This document shows positions 11,148 through 21,185 of a stretch of 64,000 bases of DNA, piece by piece. Source of the DNA: Mesorhabditis belari (taxonomy: Eukaryota > Nematoda > Chromadorea > Rhabditida > Rhabditidae); assembly GCA_958450365.1 (NCBI GenBank), contig CAUEEP010000607.1, positions 1-64,000 of the forward strand, given 5' to 3'. The position numbers and the translations under genes were made by a program. The notes beneath the pieces were generated by a model. The model was not told where the DNA came from and did no database searches. It saw only the letters and a list, made by a program, of their open reading frames with translations. Positions within the stretch are counted from its first letter, which is position 1, and the number at the start of each line of letters is the position of its first letter.

Positions 11148-11830
11148 TCTTCGGGAGGGGAGTCAAGAGAAGAGTTGAGCGATCGCTTACAAGTGATCCG
11201 CATGGGGGTTTGATTTGGGCTCCCTTGGATCTCTTTGATTGATCGAGGGGCGGAGGGGATGGCCGGGAGTGGAGGAAGAACTTTCGGTGGGCCCCTTTAG
11301 GCCATTCTTCGCCAAAATCTCTTCGAGTTCGTAGGTTTGCGTTAAAAAATGCGTATCCTTAGTCTTTATCTACTCGTTTAACAGGTATCTACACTAATGA
11401 AATATAATATTTGAAAAAGATCGTCACTTTCCCGAGTCTGCAACTTCCTAGTTTTACCACTAAATAATAAGATTACCGCTTGGTCGGCCTTAAAAAAGAC
11501 CTTTCAGAAAATGTATAACACTAATAGTTTAAACTCAAAGCCAAGGTATGTAGCTGTAAAAAACAATTAATAGAATAGGGAAGCCAATCTAAGCCAAGCC
11601 ATTCCCCGACTCGCCCTGACTCGATCGGCGTAGTGTTTCGCCGCATAATATGTCCGATTTGTTCTATTGTTGCCGTTACTTAATATGCCCTGAAAGCTTT
11701 TCCTTGCTTAGAGACTTTTTTCTTTCACTTACATCTCGATCCTTTTGCAATTGTCGAATGTAGTTACAAGATGCGCAGACGCAGAAACTGAAAGAGAAAT
11801 GTTTATATGCAACTTTTGGACATGATTTTG
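11148..11830 (-). pseudogene. Partial hlh-30 duplicate 1 (exons 9, 8, 7)
   Basis: Minus-strand homology to the hlh-30 gene: exon 9 at about 11,170-11,335, the intron with its MITE remnant at about 11,390-11,455, exon 8 at about 11,605-11,695, and the 3' part of exon 7 at about 11,740-11,790, which reads [13 protein letters not shown]. Introns are retained, so this is a genomic copy. Exon 8 contains an in-frame TAA where the gene has the Gln run, and exon 9 has a frameshift near PTKALPPLP. Homology stops abruptly inside exon 7, upstream of the ASC codons. Its left edge interrupts the GPCR fragment. Confidence 0.88.
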
Positions 11831-12052
11831 ACCGAGCTTTTTTAGCCGTGCTTAGGATTCGCAAAGAGTTTTTGATACAAATTTTTATCGCTTTCAAGTC
11901 GTTTTCAATTTCCCGCCAATTGTCGCTTTGGATTGTCGTTTTGGATTCTCATACCTGAAGACTTCCTAATTTACTAATGCTAGTTTAGCTGTCCAAATGA
12001 GTACATGACTCTATTAGAAGACTGCTACCAAATCATGTGAACTAAAAAGTAA

Positions 12053-12580
12053 AATGAATTAGACCTAGATAACGGGGATTACGCTTGGATTGAAAAGCTC
12101 ACAGAACAATTTACAAAACAAGAATTATTGCTTCAGCCTTTATTTGCGTCAGCTACCAAGCAACCAACGCACTTAGATCGAGTTTTTGATAAAATTTTAG
12201 GAGCCGAAAGGATCAGCAAAGAAAGACTAGTTTTCAATTCAATTCACCCAGAGATTAAATGCCTTTTTCAAATAAGTAACCCTTCAAATAATACTTTAGT
12301 TCATTATGTTGACCTTGTATCAAACGCATTGATTTTTGAAATGAAATCTTATTCACGAAATGTTATTTATTTGTTAAGACTGTTTGTAGAATCTAGAAAG
12401 TCTACAGGCTAAGGCACAACCTTAAGAAAAAGAATTGGGAAACAAAAGTGAAGATTATTTGAACGATCCAATTGCTAATTTAGAAGCTCAAAAAAGAGGA
12501 AGATTTGTAGAAGCAATACTAAAGCAAAATTATTCCCAACATTATAAAATCGGGAGTGGGAAAATGCTACCTTTTTGATG
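12053..12580 (+). pseudogene. Coding relic, unknown (possible retroelement endonuclease)
   Basis: A frame open from 12,053 to a TAA at 12,410-12,412 (119 codons) contains THLDRVFDKILGAERISKER followed by FNSIHPEIKCLFQIS. The +1 frame then continues with LGNKSEDYLNDPIANLEAQK and RGRFVEAILKQNYSQHYKIG to about 12,577. The composition is protein-like and hydrophilic, and one frameshift would join the two parts. The spacing LD-x-VF...HPEIKCLFQI is faintly like the end of a non-LTR retrotransposon endonuclease (LDLVF ... DHxxI), but no catalytic motif is seen, so the family is a guess. No start codon, splice pattern or second copy was seen. Confidence 0.35.
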
Positions 12581-12599
12581 CTACCATTTCCATTTGGAA

Positions 12600-14350
12600 A
12601 ATGCTACCATTTCCTATAAGCGAGCCAATCTTTATGACACAGCTACGGGAATTCTCGAATTTCATGGAAGTTTGAGCGTTTTCACTAGTATAAATGTAGT
12701 GTTGAAAAGGATATTGGCCCCTTAGTCACAATCTACTGATTGGATTCAACTGGGGTTTTTCTGAGCGAAAAATCAGATCCTTGTAGGATTTCTGACCGTG
12801 CAGAGTAATAAAAGTTTTCGAGATTGCGAAAGACGGTTTAAATCAACTTAAAAAGCATATCTTAGCAGAGCGACTTGTTGGCATGGTCTAACGTCTAACA
12901 GTTGAAAAGTACGAAATTCAGAAAAACTATATCAAAATTTAAAAACAAAGGAAAATAGCAGAACCGAGAGAAAACCTTAGCAAAACTCGTATGATATCAA
13001 AAAGCAAACAAATCAGGAAAATTTTAACAACGGAGACAAAATGTGCAGCGATTGGAGAGCAAAATAATCACTATTAAAATAGTGGTCTGATCCGGATGTT
13101 CCATTCCTGAAAAAAAAACGTGAAATAAGTGCTAGGAAACCTTGATGGTTATCGTCAAATCGATAAAAATGTTTGGTAAAAAGTTGCGGTTTAGTTAGGC
13201 CTTACTTTAGCATCATCCATTTAGCATTTTAACATTAGCAACAAACTCAAACCAACCATAATATCGGGTGGCAGAGGGTTGTGGGCGAGATGCACGGCCA
13301 CCTTCTCACCAGAGTAGAGGAGTAGGACTAGACCTAAAAATAGATGATATCTTGATCTCACTTAAATCTAAAAACCCAAAAACTCACAAGAAATATTGTG
13401 TCTTCACCAAATTACGATTTCGCCGGCCAGCTGATCGATGATCAGCGAGAAGACTTTGCGCACGTTTGTTGGATACATTCCTGAAATTATGAAGTTGGAA
13501 CGGTTTTGAGCCTAAAATTATGCAGACCCACCATAATTAATCTCATCCACGTGGCAAAAAGGTCCTTTTCAATCATTTTATAATATGTCGTAGGGATGGA
13601 AAGATCTGCGGCGCTTGGAACCAAATTTGTCAGGGCAAATTGTGGAGGATGCTTGGAAACCTCCACAATTTCAGAAGAAGTCTCAGACTTCTTCGGCTAG
13701 CCGATTAAGTCTCAAAATTGAAATGTTGAGTTATGTATTGACGCAAATTAACGCCACAAATTCAAGCTCTCTAAAAGGCGCTTGAAAGCTAACGCATTCT
13801 AAAGAGCGCGCATTTTATCATTATGTAACAACATTTTGCTATAAAAGGGCCCTTTTCGTCATTTTCTATCTGATCATTTTGAAATAGAATTGTTTTGTAA
13901 GTCAATTTGCCCCTTTGTTGGATCATCGATAAAACTTGTTTGCCACTAATCTGTTTATAATTGAACATAACCCCTTTCCTATGTTTTCTTTTTGTTACTG
14001 TGCATTCTTTGTTTATACTACACTAATTTTTGTTTTTTAGGAATGGAGAAAGAATTCCACCGACAGTTTTCTGACTTTCAATCAAATCAGAAGTGAAGTT
14101 TAATCGAGAAATCTTTCGAGCGAGAAATACGCGGAAATCGTCACCGTCCTCCAACAATTGCCGAATGAAGTTCAAGCCATCGAAAAAATACAAAAACTTT
14201 GATTCTCTCTTCGATATTCTCTGCGATTTTCTCTTCGATACGAATTCAATCAAAAAATGCTTTACAATCATGGGATTAAAGGCGATTTGGACAAACCAAA
14301 GAAAGTCGTTAAGGCAGAGGAGGTCCTTGACCTCCTCCATCCATCTCCTT
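12600..14350. other. No supported gene; short palindrome at 13,640
   Basis: Both strands were read; only short frames. Around 13,640-13,670 AATTGTGGAGG and CCTCCACAATT form an inverted repeat with a 12-nt loop. 12,890-12,960 resembles 42,780-42,850 of the inverted-repeat arm. Confidence 0.5.
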
Positions 14351-14355
14351 CACTA

Positions 14356-14856
14356 ATGGTAATCCCACGGAGATTATTCTCTTTTTCTTGCAATATACAA
14401 TACGACAATTTATCTCGAAGACGTCAATGGCTGAGTCCAGGAGTAATTCCTAAACCGACATCGAAGCCAGAACAACATGGAAAGAAAGCTCTTCTCTGTG
14501 TTTGGGGAATTAACCAATGATTACTTCATTTTGAAGCGTTAAAAAGGCAAGATAGTTACTGCTGATCTCCACAGTAAACACTGGGGCCAGACGATCAGGT
14601 CCTCCGCCAAAAAGGCTTCCATCCGAGGACTATCCACTTGATTCATGATAACGCAAGACCGCATGTGGTAAGGAAGGCTCAGGAAAAACTCGAAGAGTTA
14701 GAGTGGCAAGTGCTTCCTGATGCCCCGTATAGTCCCGATATGGCTCCCCCAGATTATCACTTATTTATGGAACATTCCCTGCGAGAACAACAGCTCAAAG
14801 ACATCGATGAGATCAACAATTGGGCGGTCAACTTCTTCAACTCAAAGCCCGCTTAA
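14356..14856 (+). pseudogene. mariner transposase remnant, most complete copy
   Basis: Contains in order YDN-x5-RQWLSPGVIP, KKALLCVWGINQ, the block IHDNARPHVVRKAQEKLEEL with the second catalytic Asp, and WQVLPDAPYSPDMAPPDYHLF with the third (the DD34D arrangement of the mariner family). It ends in NSKPA and TAA at 14,854-14,856. The N-terminal helix-turn-helix half and the first Asp (normally GDE) are missing, and frameshifts are needed to connect the blocks, so it cannot make active enzyme. Other copies in the window are shorter. Confidence 0.88.
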
Positions 14857-14885
14857 TGAGATAACCACTCCACCACGAGCCCGCA
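14854..14885 (-). repeat. Antisense tRNA-Val 5' half fused to mariner stop
   Basis: The stop codon TAATGAGATAACC runs directly into the reverse complement of a tRNA-Val 5' half (plus strand ATAACCACTCCACCACGAG). The same junction follows every mariner C-terminus in the window (2,175; 21,185; 22,903; 31,255; 34,863; 38,090), so it is a fixed part of the element. Confidence 0.8.
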
Positions 14886-15011
14886 GTGGCCGCTGGAAAA
14901 TTGACAGGGCTAAAAGGGGCCACATCTGTCAAAAACTGATTTTAAAAAAGGTAGTTTTGTGGAAAAAGGCAAAATGAGTTGAATAGTTCCTATTTTTGGC
15001 TCCAGACCAGA

Positions 15012-15084
15012 GGTCTCGTGGTGTAGTGGTTATCACATCTGTCTCACATACACAAGGTCGGCGGTTCGACCCCGCCCGAGATCA
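15012..15084 (+). tRNA. tRNA-Val-like gene, anticodon CAC, one stem mismatch
   Basis: A 73-nt cloverleaf: acceptor GGTCTCG/CGAGATC (one G-T), D arm GTGTAGTGGTTATCAC, anticodon loop CTCACAT (CAC, Val), variable AGGTC, T arm GGCGG TTCGACC CCGCC, discriminator A. Boxes A and B are intact. The anticodon stem TCTGT/ACACA has a C-C mismatch that every sense-strand copy with an intact TCTGT strand shares. With four related copies tied to mariner fragments, it is probably a tRNA-derived repeat, though this copy could still be transcribed. Confidence 0.6.
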
Positions 15085-15123
15085 TTTTAATTTTTCAATT
15101 TTGTCCGCCAATCGCTTTGCTTT

Positions 15124-15285
15124 TTTAATCCTTGGTTAATCCACCAAACACAGCGAAGAGCTTTCTTTCCATGTTGTTCTGGTTTCGATGTCGGTTTAGG
15201 AATTACTCCTGGACTCAGCCATTGACGTCTTCGAAATAAATTGTCGTATTGTATATTGCAAGAAAAAGAGAATAATCTCCGTGGT
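15124..15285 (-). pseudogene. mariner transposase middle fragment
   Basis: The minus strand reads RRQWLSPGVIPKPTSKPEQ and GKKALRCVWWINQG only; both flanking parts are missing. It faces the plus-strand remnant at 14,356, making a head-to-head pair around the tRNA-like gene. Confidence 0.8.
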
Positions 15286-15419
15286 ATTACAAGAAAAATA
15301 TCATATTCAATCAAATTTGAGCTCATTCATTGAGACTTGAATGATTGCTCATCAAATCTGACCAGAGAGGAAAAATGTCTGATTTGCGGTAAGTTATCAA
15401 TCGGGAGCCGATTCATTGT

Positions 15420-15890
15420 GTGTCTTCGGGAGGGGAGTCAAGAGAAGAGTTGAGCGATCGCTTACAAGTGATCCGCATGGGGTTTGATTTGGGCTCCCTT
15501 GGAATCGAGGGGCGGAGGGGATGGCCGGGAGTGGGGGAAGAACTTTCGGTGGGCGCCTTGAGGCCATTCTTCGCCAAGATCTCCTCGAGTTCCTAGGTTT
15601 GCGTTAAAAAATCCTTAGTCTTTATCTACTATCCTTAGTCTTTATCTACTCGTTTAACAGGTATCTACACTAATGAAATATAATATTTGAAAAAGATCGT
15701 CACTTTCCCGATGGGGTTTGATTTGGGCTCCCTTGGATCTCTTTGATTGATCGAGGGGCGGAGGGGATGGCCGGGAGTGGGGGAAGAACTTTCGGTGGGC
15801 CCCTTTAGGCCATTCTTCGCCAAGATCTCCTCGAGTTCCTAGGTTTGCGTTAAAAAATTGCGTATCCTTAGTCTTTATCTAATCTAAAAA
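15420..15890 (-). pseudogene. hlh-30 exon 9 copies, two in tandem
   Basis: Minus-strand copies of hlh-30 exon 9 (leucine-zipper end [11 protein letters not shown] then a Pro-rich stretch) with part of the following intron repeat as a ~230-bp tandem unit. Each has an extra base after the PT codons that shifts the frame, so no protein can be made. Confidence 0.88.
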
Positions 15891-16122
15891 TTTTTGCGAA
15901 TTTTGCGACTACGCGGCTACGAATGTGCTACCACAGTATTAGGGTAGATTTAGTCATTTTCTAAAGCTGCCCATCTCTAATGCTCTTGTATCAAAACCGA
16001 TTTTTTCCTTAACAATAGCTGATCCAGCTGAGCATTACACCTAAAACACAATAGTTGGTAATTTTCAGCTCATTTCAAACCCACAGAATCAAATTCGCAA
16101 ATTCAATTTCAACGCAGAGTGA

Positions 16123-16505
16123 AACTTCGGTACTGTGAAAAGTATTTATTCTAGAACAAAATTATTTGTATTGCTTTCTTTTGTATTGCAGAAGTTCAAG
16201 CGCAAAGTCGTTGGCTACTTTGCACGCAACCGAGAGAGAGTCAAAACTTCGGTAATGTGAAAAGTATTTATTCTAGAACAAAATTATTTGTATTGCTTTC
16301 TTTTGTATTGCAGAAGTTCAAGCGCAAAGTCGTTGGCTACTTTGCACGCAACCGAGAGAGAGTCAAAACTTCGGTAATGTGAAAAGTATTTATTCTAGAA
16401 CAAAATTATTTGTATTGCTTTCTTTTGTATTGCAGAAGTTCAAGCGCAAAGTCGTTGGCTACTTTGCACGCAACCGAGAGAGAGTCAAAACTTCGGTAAT
16501 GTGAA
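16123..16505 (+). repeat. 121-bp tandem repeat containing an exon-like core
   Basis: Units begin at about 16,127, 16,248, 16,370 and 16,491 (last one partial), period 121-122 bp and nearly identical. Each unit includes TTGTATTGCAG (acceptor-like), then 57 nt reading KFKRKVVGYFARNRERVKTS, then GTAATG (donor-like). It may be an amplified short exon with flanking introns, or a satellite that happens to look like one. Confidence 0.85.
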
Positions 16506-16774
16506 AAGTATTTATTCAAAAAGCTAATCAAACATTTGGAAACCTCCACAATTTGCACAATCCACAAGGCTGAAAGCAGGTGATTATTCGAATGATTATA
16601 TTTCAAATCACCGCGTTTTCAGATGCCCATGAGCAAAATTTTTGGGGAAGGAGGGAAGGGAAGAGGAGGCAAGGAAAGAGAGGGTGGAACGGTGTAAAAA
16701 AAGAATGAATAGAATAGGGAAGCGAATCTAAGCCAAGCCATTCCCCGACGCGCCCTGACTCGATCGGCGTACTG

Positions 16775-16935
16775 TTTCGCCGCTTAATATGTCCGATTTG
16801 TTCCGTTGTTGCCGTTACTTAATATGCCCTGAAAGCTCTTCCTTGCTTAGAAGCTTTTCTTTTTCACTTACATCTCGATCCTTTTGCAATTGTTGAATGT
16901 AGTTACAAGATGCGCAGACGCAGAAACTGAAAGAG
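16775..16935 (-). pseudogene. hlh-30 exon 8 and 3' exon 7 copy (block A)
   Basis: Minus-strand match to hlh-30 exons 7 and 8 with the short intron between them. Exon 7 reads SCNYIQQLQKDRD then the GTAAGT donor. Exon 8 has the TAA stop seen in the other copies, and the exon 8 donor GTGAG has become GCGCG. Confidence 0.85.
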
Positions 16936-16975
16936 AAATGTTAAGATAGAATATCGACTTATTTATATCCAACTT

Positions 16976-17206
16976 TTGGACATGATTTTGACCTACAAAA
17001 AGAACTTTTTAGCCGTACTTAGGATTCGCAAAGAGTCTTCGGTGGAAATAGGTGCCTGCGAGGTACTCCATTACACTCTGCTTTGTGGTGATCGTCCCGG
17101 CGTGCACCTCAGCGTTCACATGATTGGCCAAAGCGGCCAAAGCTCGAAAACCAACCTTCTACATACAACTCGAAAATTCGCTGTCTCGTGGAGATTTCAC
17201 AGGTAA
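16976..17206 (+). pseudogene. Exon-like open frame, copy 1 (unknown)
   Basis: 76 codons including VEIGACEVLHYTLLCGDRPG and VHLSVHMIGQSGQSSKTNLL, ending in TTTCACAG followed by GTAAAG, which looks like an exon 3' end. The identical frame occurs at 28,080-28,310. The composition is protein-like, but I cannot assign a family. The first 20 codons overlap sequence also found at 11,810-11,880, so only the later part may be exon-derived. Confidence 0.35.
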
Positions 17207-18349
17207 AGCTGGCACAATTTTAGGTTTTTACTTTAAAGTATTAGCCATAAGCTTGGGATGTTTCAAACAGCAAAAAAGTTTAGATCGTTCTCAATGAGCT
17301 TCCCAGCCATCAAACAAAGGTTTTCTGTGCACTGATTCGATCTGAAAGCCACAAGAAAACCCAACTTGAGGTGGCTGATTGCTTTTGTTTTGCGGCCACT
17401 TTTTCGATACCTCGATAATATTTTAACTCTTACCAAACTCGAATCCGCTTTTCTTGTCAATCTTCTCTCACTTCTGCACTAGAACAACTGCAATAAGAAT
17501 GATTTACAGATTTATAGAGTTGTAGGCTATTAGTTGTATATGATGATAAGTTTTGAGAGGCTATTTGAAGGGTTTTGAGAGGCTGCCAATTATTGTGTGA
17601 CAGTGATAAATCTTGCAAGCTTATTTCAAGCCGTTAAGAGCTTTAAGGGTTAAAATAAAAGAAAATCTTATCGTTCTCATCCACGACAACGCGCGCCCTC
17701 ATGTTGCAACTGACTGGCTCTAAAATAAATAGCTGTTTGGGAACTTTTAGCGCATCCCCTTTTGATTACTTGGTTTGGGGAGAATGAGTCGGCGCCGAAA
17801 TTTAAAGAAACTTTTTGCACCCATAAAACCTTCTTTAAATACGCGTTTTGTTTCATCAAAATGGTCGACCATTTCTTTACAAAATTACTTTTGAGAGATT
17901 CCACAAAGCTCTTCTTTTTGCCGGAAGGAGCCGGAAAAAGAAGGTCAAACAAAAGGAGTAAAAGATAAAGAAATAAAGATGAGGAAAAGAATTTCCTGAA
18001 AGAACTTGGAAAGCTAACTACCTGTTGGTAACTCACGTAAGACAGCACACTGAAGAGAATGTGAAGTTATTGGATGTTCGGCCACATATAATCGCCTCTA
18101 GTATCTCAAAATCCACGAACGATTTCAGACCGGCGAAAAGCCATTCAAGTGTACCGAATGTGGAGAGGTATACAATACACTTCAATACAGGAAAATCCAT
18201 TGTTTCAGGCGTGAGTGATCATAGAAGTGAACGCAAACACACGAAACTAACCCATTCAAATGCGGTGAGCTAATAAAAGAAGATTTTAACAAAGTGCCGC
18301 AATTTAGAAGCCTTACGAGTGTGGATATGGAGGATGTCCGAATACTTCA

Positions 18350-18530
18350 CCGATTCATCAAGCCGTCGATTTACGGATTTATAGAGCAACTGCTTCTATT
18401 CTACATCTACAGTTTGTTCAATTGCTTTTTTCGATTGCTTCTATTCTACATCTTCTATTGCTGTTTTCTATTGCTTCTATCCTACATCTACAGTTTCCTA
18501 TAGGTTTGTTCAATTGCTTCCATCTACATC
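18350..18530. repeat. Repeat of TTGCTTCTATTCTACATC / TACAGTTTGTTCAA
   Basis: A ~45-bp degenerate unit (TTCTACATCTACAGTTTG, TTCAATTGC, TTTTTTCGATTGC) in a few copies. The family recurs at 34,940-35,275 (opposite sense), 36,110-36,180, 38,265-38,475 and 47,270-47,395. Confidence 0.8.
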
Positions 18531-18539
18531 TACATTTAC

Positions 18540-19450
18540 TCTAATCCAGACTGAATACCCTAATCTAGAATGAATACCCTAATCTAAGCTAAATACCGTA
18601 ATCTAGCAATTTTGGATTGAATTTTGGACCTATTCTAGATTGAATACCCTAATCCAGACAGTTTAGACTGAATACTCTGATCTAGACTGAACATCTACAG
18701 TTTGTCACATCAACAAGCAGCTGGCACAACTAACAATCTAATTATAAGCTCAAAAATCTAATTCTAGCCTTGTTATTGAAATTTTTGTTTGGAAAAGAAA
18801 TTTGAAAATTATTATTTTGATTCCATCGTTCTCTGACTTTATTACCTTGAGGCATTTTGTTGATTTAAATTACTATCAAGTAGTAAACTACTATCACAAG
18901 GTAAAAAGTCGGTTGGATCCAATTTTTAATGATCAATTTGTTCAGCTGATCAGTTTTGATTAGAGATAAACAATCTCCCCCAGGTGTTTAAGGTCTTTTT
19001 AAGTCATTTTTCAGTGTTTCAATGCTTATTTCAACATCAATTTCGTCTTTCAAGATTTCGAAAATAGAAAAAATCTTTTCTAGTTACTTAAGCTAGCAAT
19101 ATAATGACGAAATAGTCAAAATAGACTGAATTCTTGTTTCAAACAATGAAAGACAATGAAAGACGATCGTCACTTTCGCGTGTATTTCGTTTTTCAAATA
19201 TCATATTTCATTGTCCAGTACTGTATAAGTTTATCAAACTTTATAGGTTTGATTTCATCGGTTTCACTTTTTACATCGGTTTCACTGATGAGCTCATCGA
19301 TTAAATTGATAATCCTATTTAAGAGACAAAACCTTTTTTTGAGAGTTTTATGTTTCGGATTCGGACAATGAATGATTAACGTTTGCATGTGTTCAGCGAG
19401 CAATATTTCGCATTAGCTTCCGCACAATTTTATTTGAAGGATGTCTTAGC
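18540..19450. repeat. ~1-kb block, copy 1 of 3
   Basis: It starts in a CCTAATCTAGACTGAATA-type tandem tract and runs to about 19,450. The same block is at 29,105-30,205 and 38,480-39,815 in the same orientation. This copy lacks about 190 bp present in the other two around 29,700-29,900, and carries only the right half of the small inverted-repeat element described at 29,894. Confidence 0.9.
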
Positions 19451-19835
19451 CATCTTCAGAGCACAATGATTTAAATTCTTCCTCTCAAGAAAGAGACGAG
19501 CGCTCAAATTTTTACAGTATTTGACAAAGGAGATTTACCTGAAGATATTGAGCTTGTACAACATGGATAAAAGGCTTAGGTTGGGTAGCTTGCATATTAA
19601 TAGTGTTAACGAGGACTCCAGGTAGAAATGTTTCTGTAATACGACGTCCAGACATTGGCCAACCTTTCATGAAGGTTTCTTTTTTAATTTTAAGAGGATC
19701 ATAGTTATAAGTTAACAAAGATTCAAAGAATGAGACACTGGACAGGACGGGTTTTTCTCTTTGTTGCTAAAATACCTATGCAACGCTATAAAAATATGTC
19801 TTGATCAAAGATTGGAAACTCTTACTGTTTGAGTT

Positions 19836-20640
19836 TTTGAAGTAAATCTTCAAAGTTTAGGCTTTTCCGAGAGGATCGATAGTTTACTTGTTGCCTACAT
19901 TGCTGATATGGTTGCAGCAAGTGATGTACAAATCGATCTCATAGCCGTGGCTTTTGGCCTATCAGAAACAGTTTGTTACAATATTTTGACTTAATTATTT
20001 GTTAATAGGAATGCGAGAAAACTCCAGACAGAATCCGGGGAAGAGCTGGCTTTGAGGAATTGAAGAGAGAGCGGCCGCTTCGTCGATGGAATTTCATACG
20101 GTGAAATGTCTCTCCAAAAGAAGTGAAGAAAATCGGGAACGAATTTCGAGGTAAACTATAATAGTTATGCTGAAAGTTTTATTCTATTAACAGAATTGTT
20201 CAACCCTGTCAACCAATTCTCGATGAATCACTTGGATCGGTGCTTTGGTTCGCGTTACATGGCGCTGGATGTTGATGTTGATGGGAAAAGTACAAGGTTC
20301 GGTTTTGAGAAATGCATTCGTTATTTATTTTTTAGCTTAGGACTTCGGCAACTTATTTTATGGCTGGCAGCGGTGCTGATGAACTTTGTGCTGGTTACTC
20401 GAGACATAGGCATTTGATTTGAGAAACTATAGTATATTAGTAGCAAGTAGTAAGTATTAATAAGTAGTATATTTGCTAATATCTTTATTATTTTTAGCAA
20501 ACCAACAATAACCAAACCGATTTACCTAGGACGGCGCGATGGGTTTGGCTGATGAGTTGGAAGCAGAATTGATCCGCTCAGGAACACAAAAGGGTCTCGG
20601 GGTGCACGGGTGGCAATCGAGCATCAACGCATCATGTAGC
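19836..20640 (+). pseudogene. ASNSD1-like (asparagine synthetase domain protein 1) pseudogene
   Basis: Exon remnants align in order with the C-terminal synthetase-like half of the ASNSD1 family. 19,836-19,970 has FSERIDSLLVAYIAD (PP-loop position, family SGGIDS) then IDLIAVAFG. 20,009-20,150 has PDRIRGRAGFEELKRERPL, RRWNF, NVSPKEVKK. 20,194-20,296 has PILDESLGSVLWFALHGAG. 20,341-20,415 has FMAGSGADELCAGYSRHR. A degenerate tail extends to about 20,640. Decay is clear: the PP-loop glycines are lost, TGA at 20,102-20,104 interrupts the WNF block, two frameshifts lie around exon 3, and stops follow SRHR. Introns are retained (first 38 bp), so it is a decayed genomic copy, not a retrocopy. The N-terminal glutaminase-like half was not found. 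Confidence 0.85.
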
Positions 20641-20779
20641 TGAGGTTGAAATAAAGTTTGGCATTAAAGCTATTTATTTTAAAATCTGATTTCAGGCACT
20701 GAAATCGATTTCAGGCACTGAAACAATTTTGATCGAAGTTTGCAAAAGAATATGCTCGAAAAAAGTAATTGCATTTTTA

Positions 20780-20990
20780 GAGATGGGAAGATGAAAACAA
20801 CGCACACCGGAAGCATATCTCGACCCAATGCTGATTTTTTGTTTTAGGTTGTTATCATTCCAGCATCCATATAAATAGTATTCGGACTGACAAGGATTTC
20901 GATCTGCCATCAGTTCACAGCTTCTAACACATACGTCTTCTCTCCTCTTGTCTTGCTCTTCTCTTCGCCGTTCTTTCTCTTAAAGCTCCT
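20780..20990 (+). repeat. Truncated copy of the secreted-peptide gene 5' region
   Basis: Matches 32,145-32,475 in the same orientation, including the TATA-like ATAAATAGTATTCGG and the CTCTTGTCTTGCTCTTCTC segment. It lacks about 115 bp that include the E-box doublet, and the coding exons are absent. A mariner fragment follows at 21,015. Confidence 0.85.
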
Positions 20991-21014
20991 TTATCCCTAT
21001 TTAGCCTTTTACTG

Positions 21015-21185
21015 TTAGAGTTAGGGTGGCAAGTGCTTCCTGATGCCCCGGATAGTCCCGATATGGCTCCCCCAGATTATCACTTATTTCGGACTATGGA
21101 ACATTCCCTGCGAGAACAACAGCTCAAAGACATCGATGAGATCAACAATTGGGCGGTCAACTTCTTCAACTCAAAGCCCGCTTAA
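21015..21185 (+). pseudogene. mariner transposase C-terminal fragment
   Basis: Only the block WQVLPDAPDSPDMAPPDYHLF through NSKPA and the stop remains, followed by the antisense tRNA-Val half and the shared 3' tail (GGGCCACATCTGTCAAAAAC). Confidence 0.85.

Larger units (their letters stand above)
15400..17810. repeat. Duplicated block A (direct copy of 26,165-28,912)
   Basis: This 2.4-kb block matches 26,165-28,912 almost base for base apart from the number of internal tandem units. It ends at AAATTTAAAGAA on both sides. It contains degenerate hlh-30 exons, a 121-bp tandem repeat and one exon-like frame. Unit counts differ: exon-9 unit two here against four in block B; 121-bp unit three full here against two. 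Confidence 0.92.
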
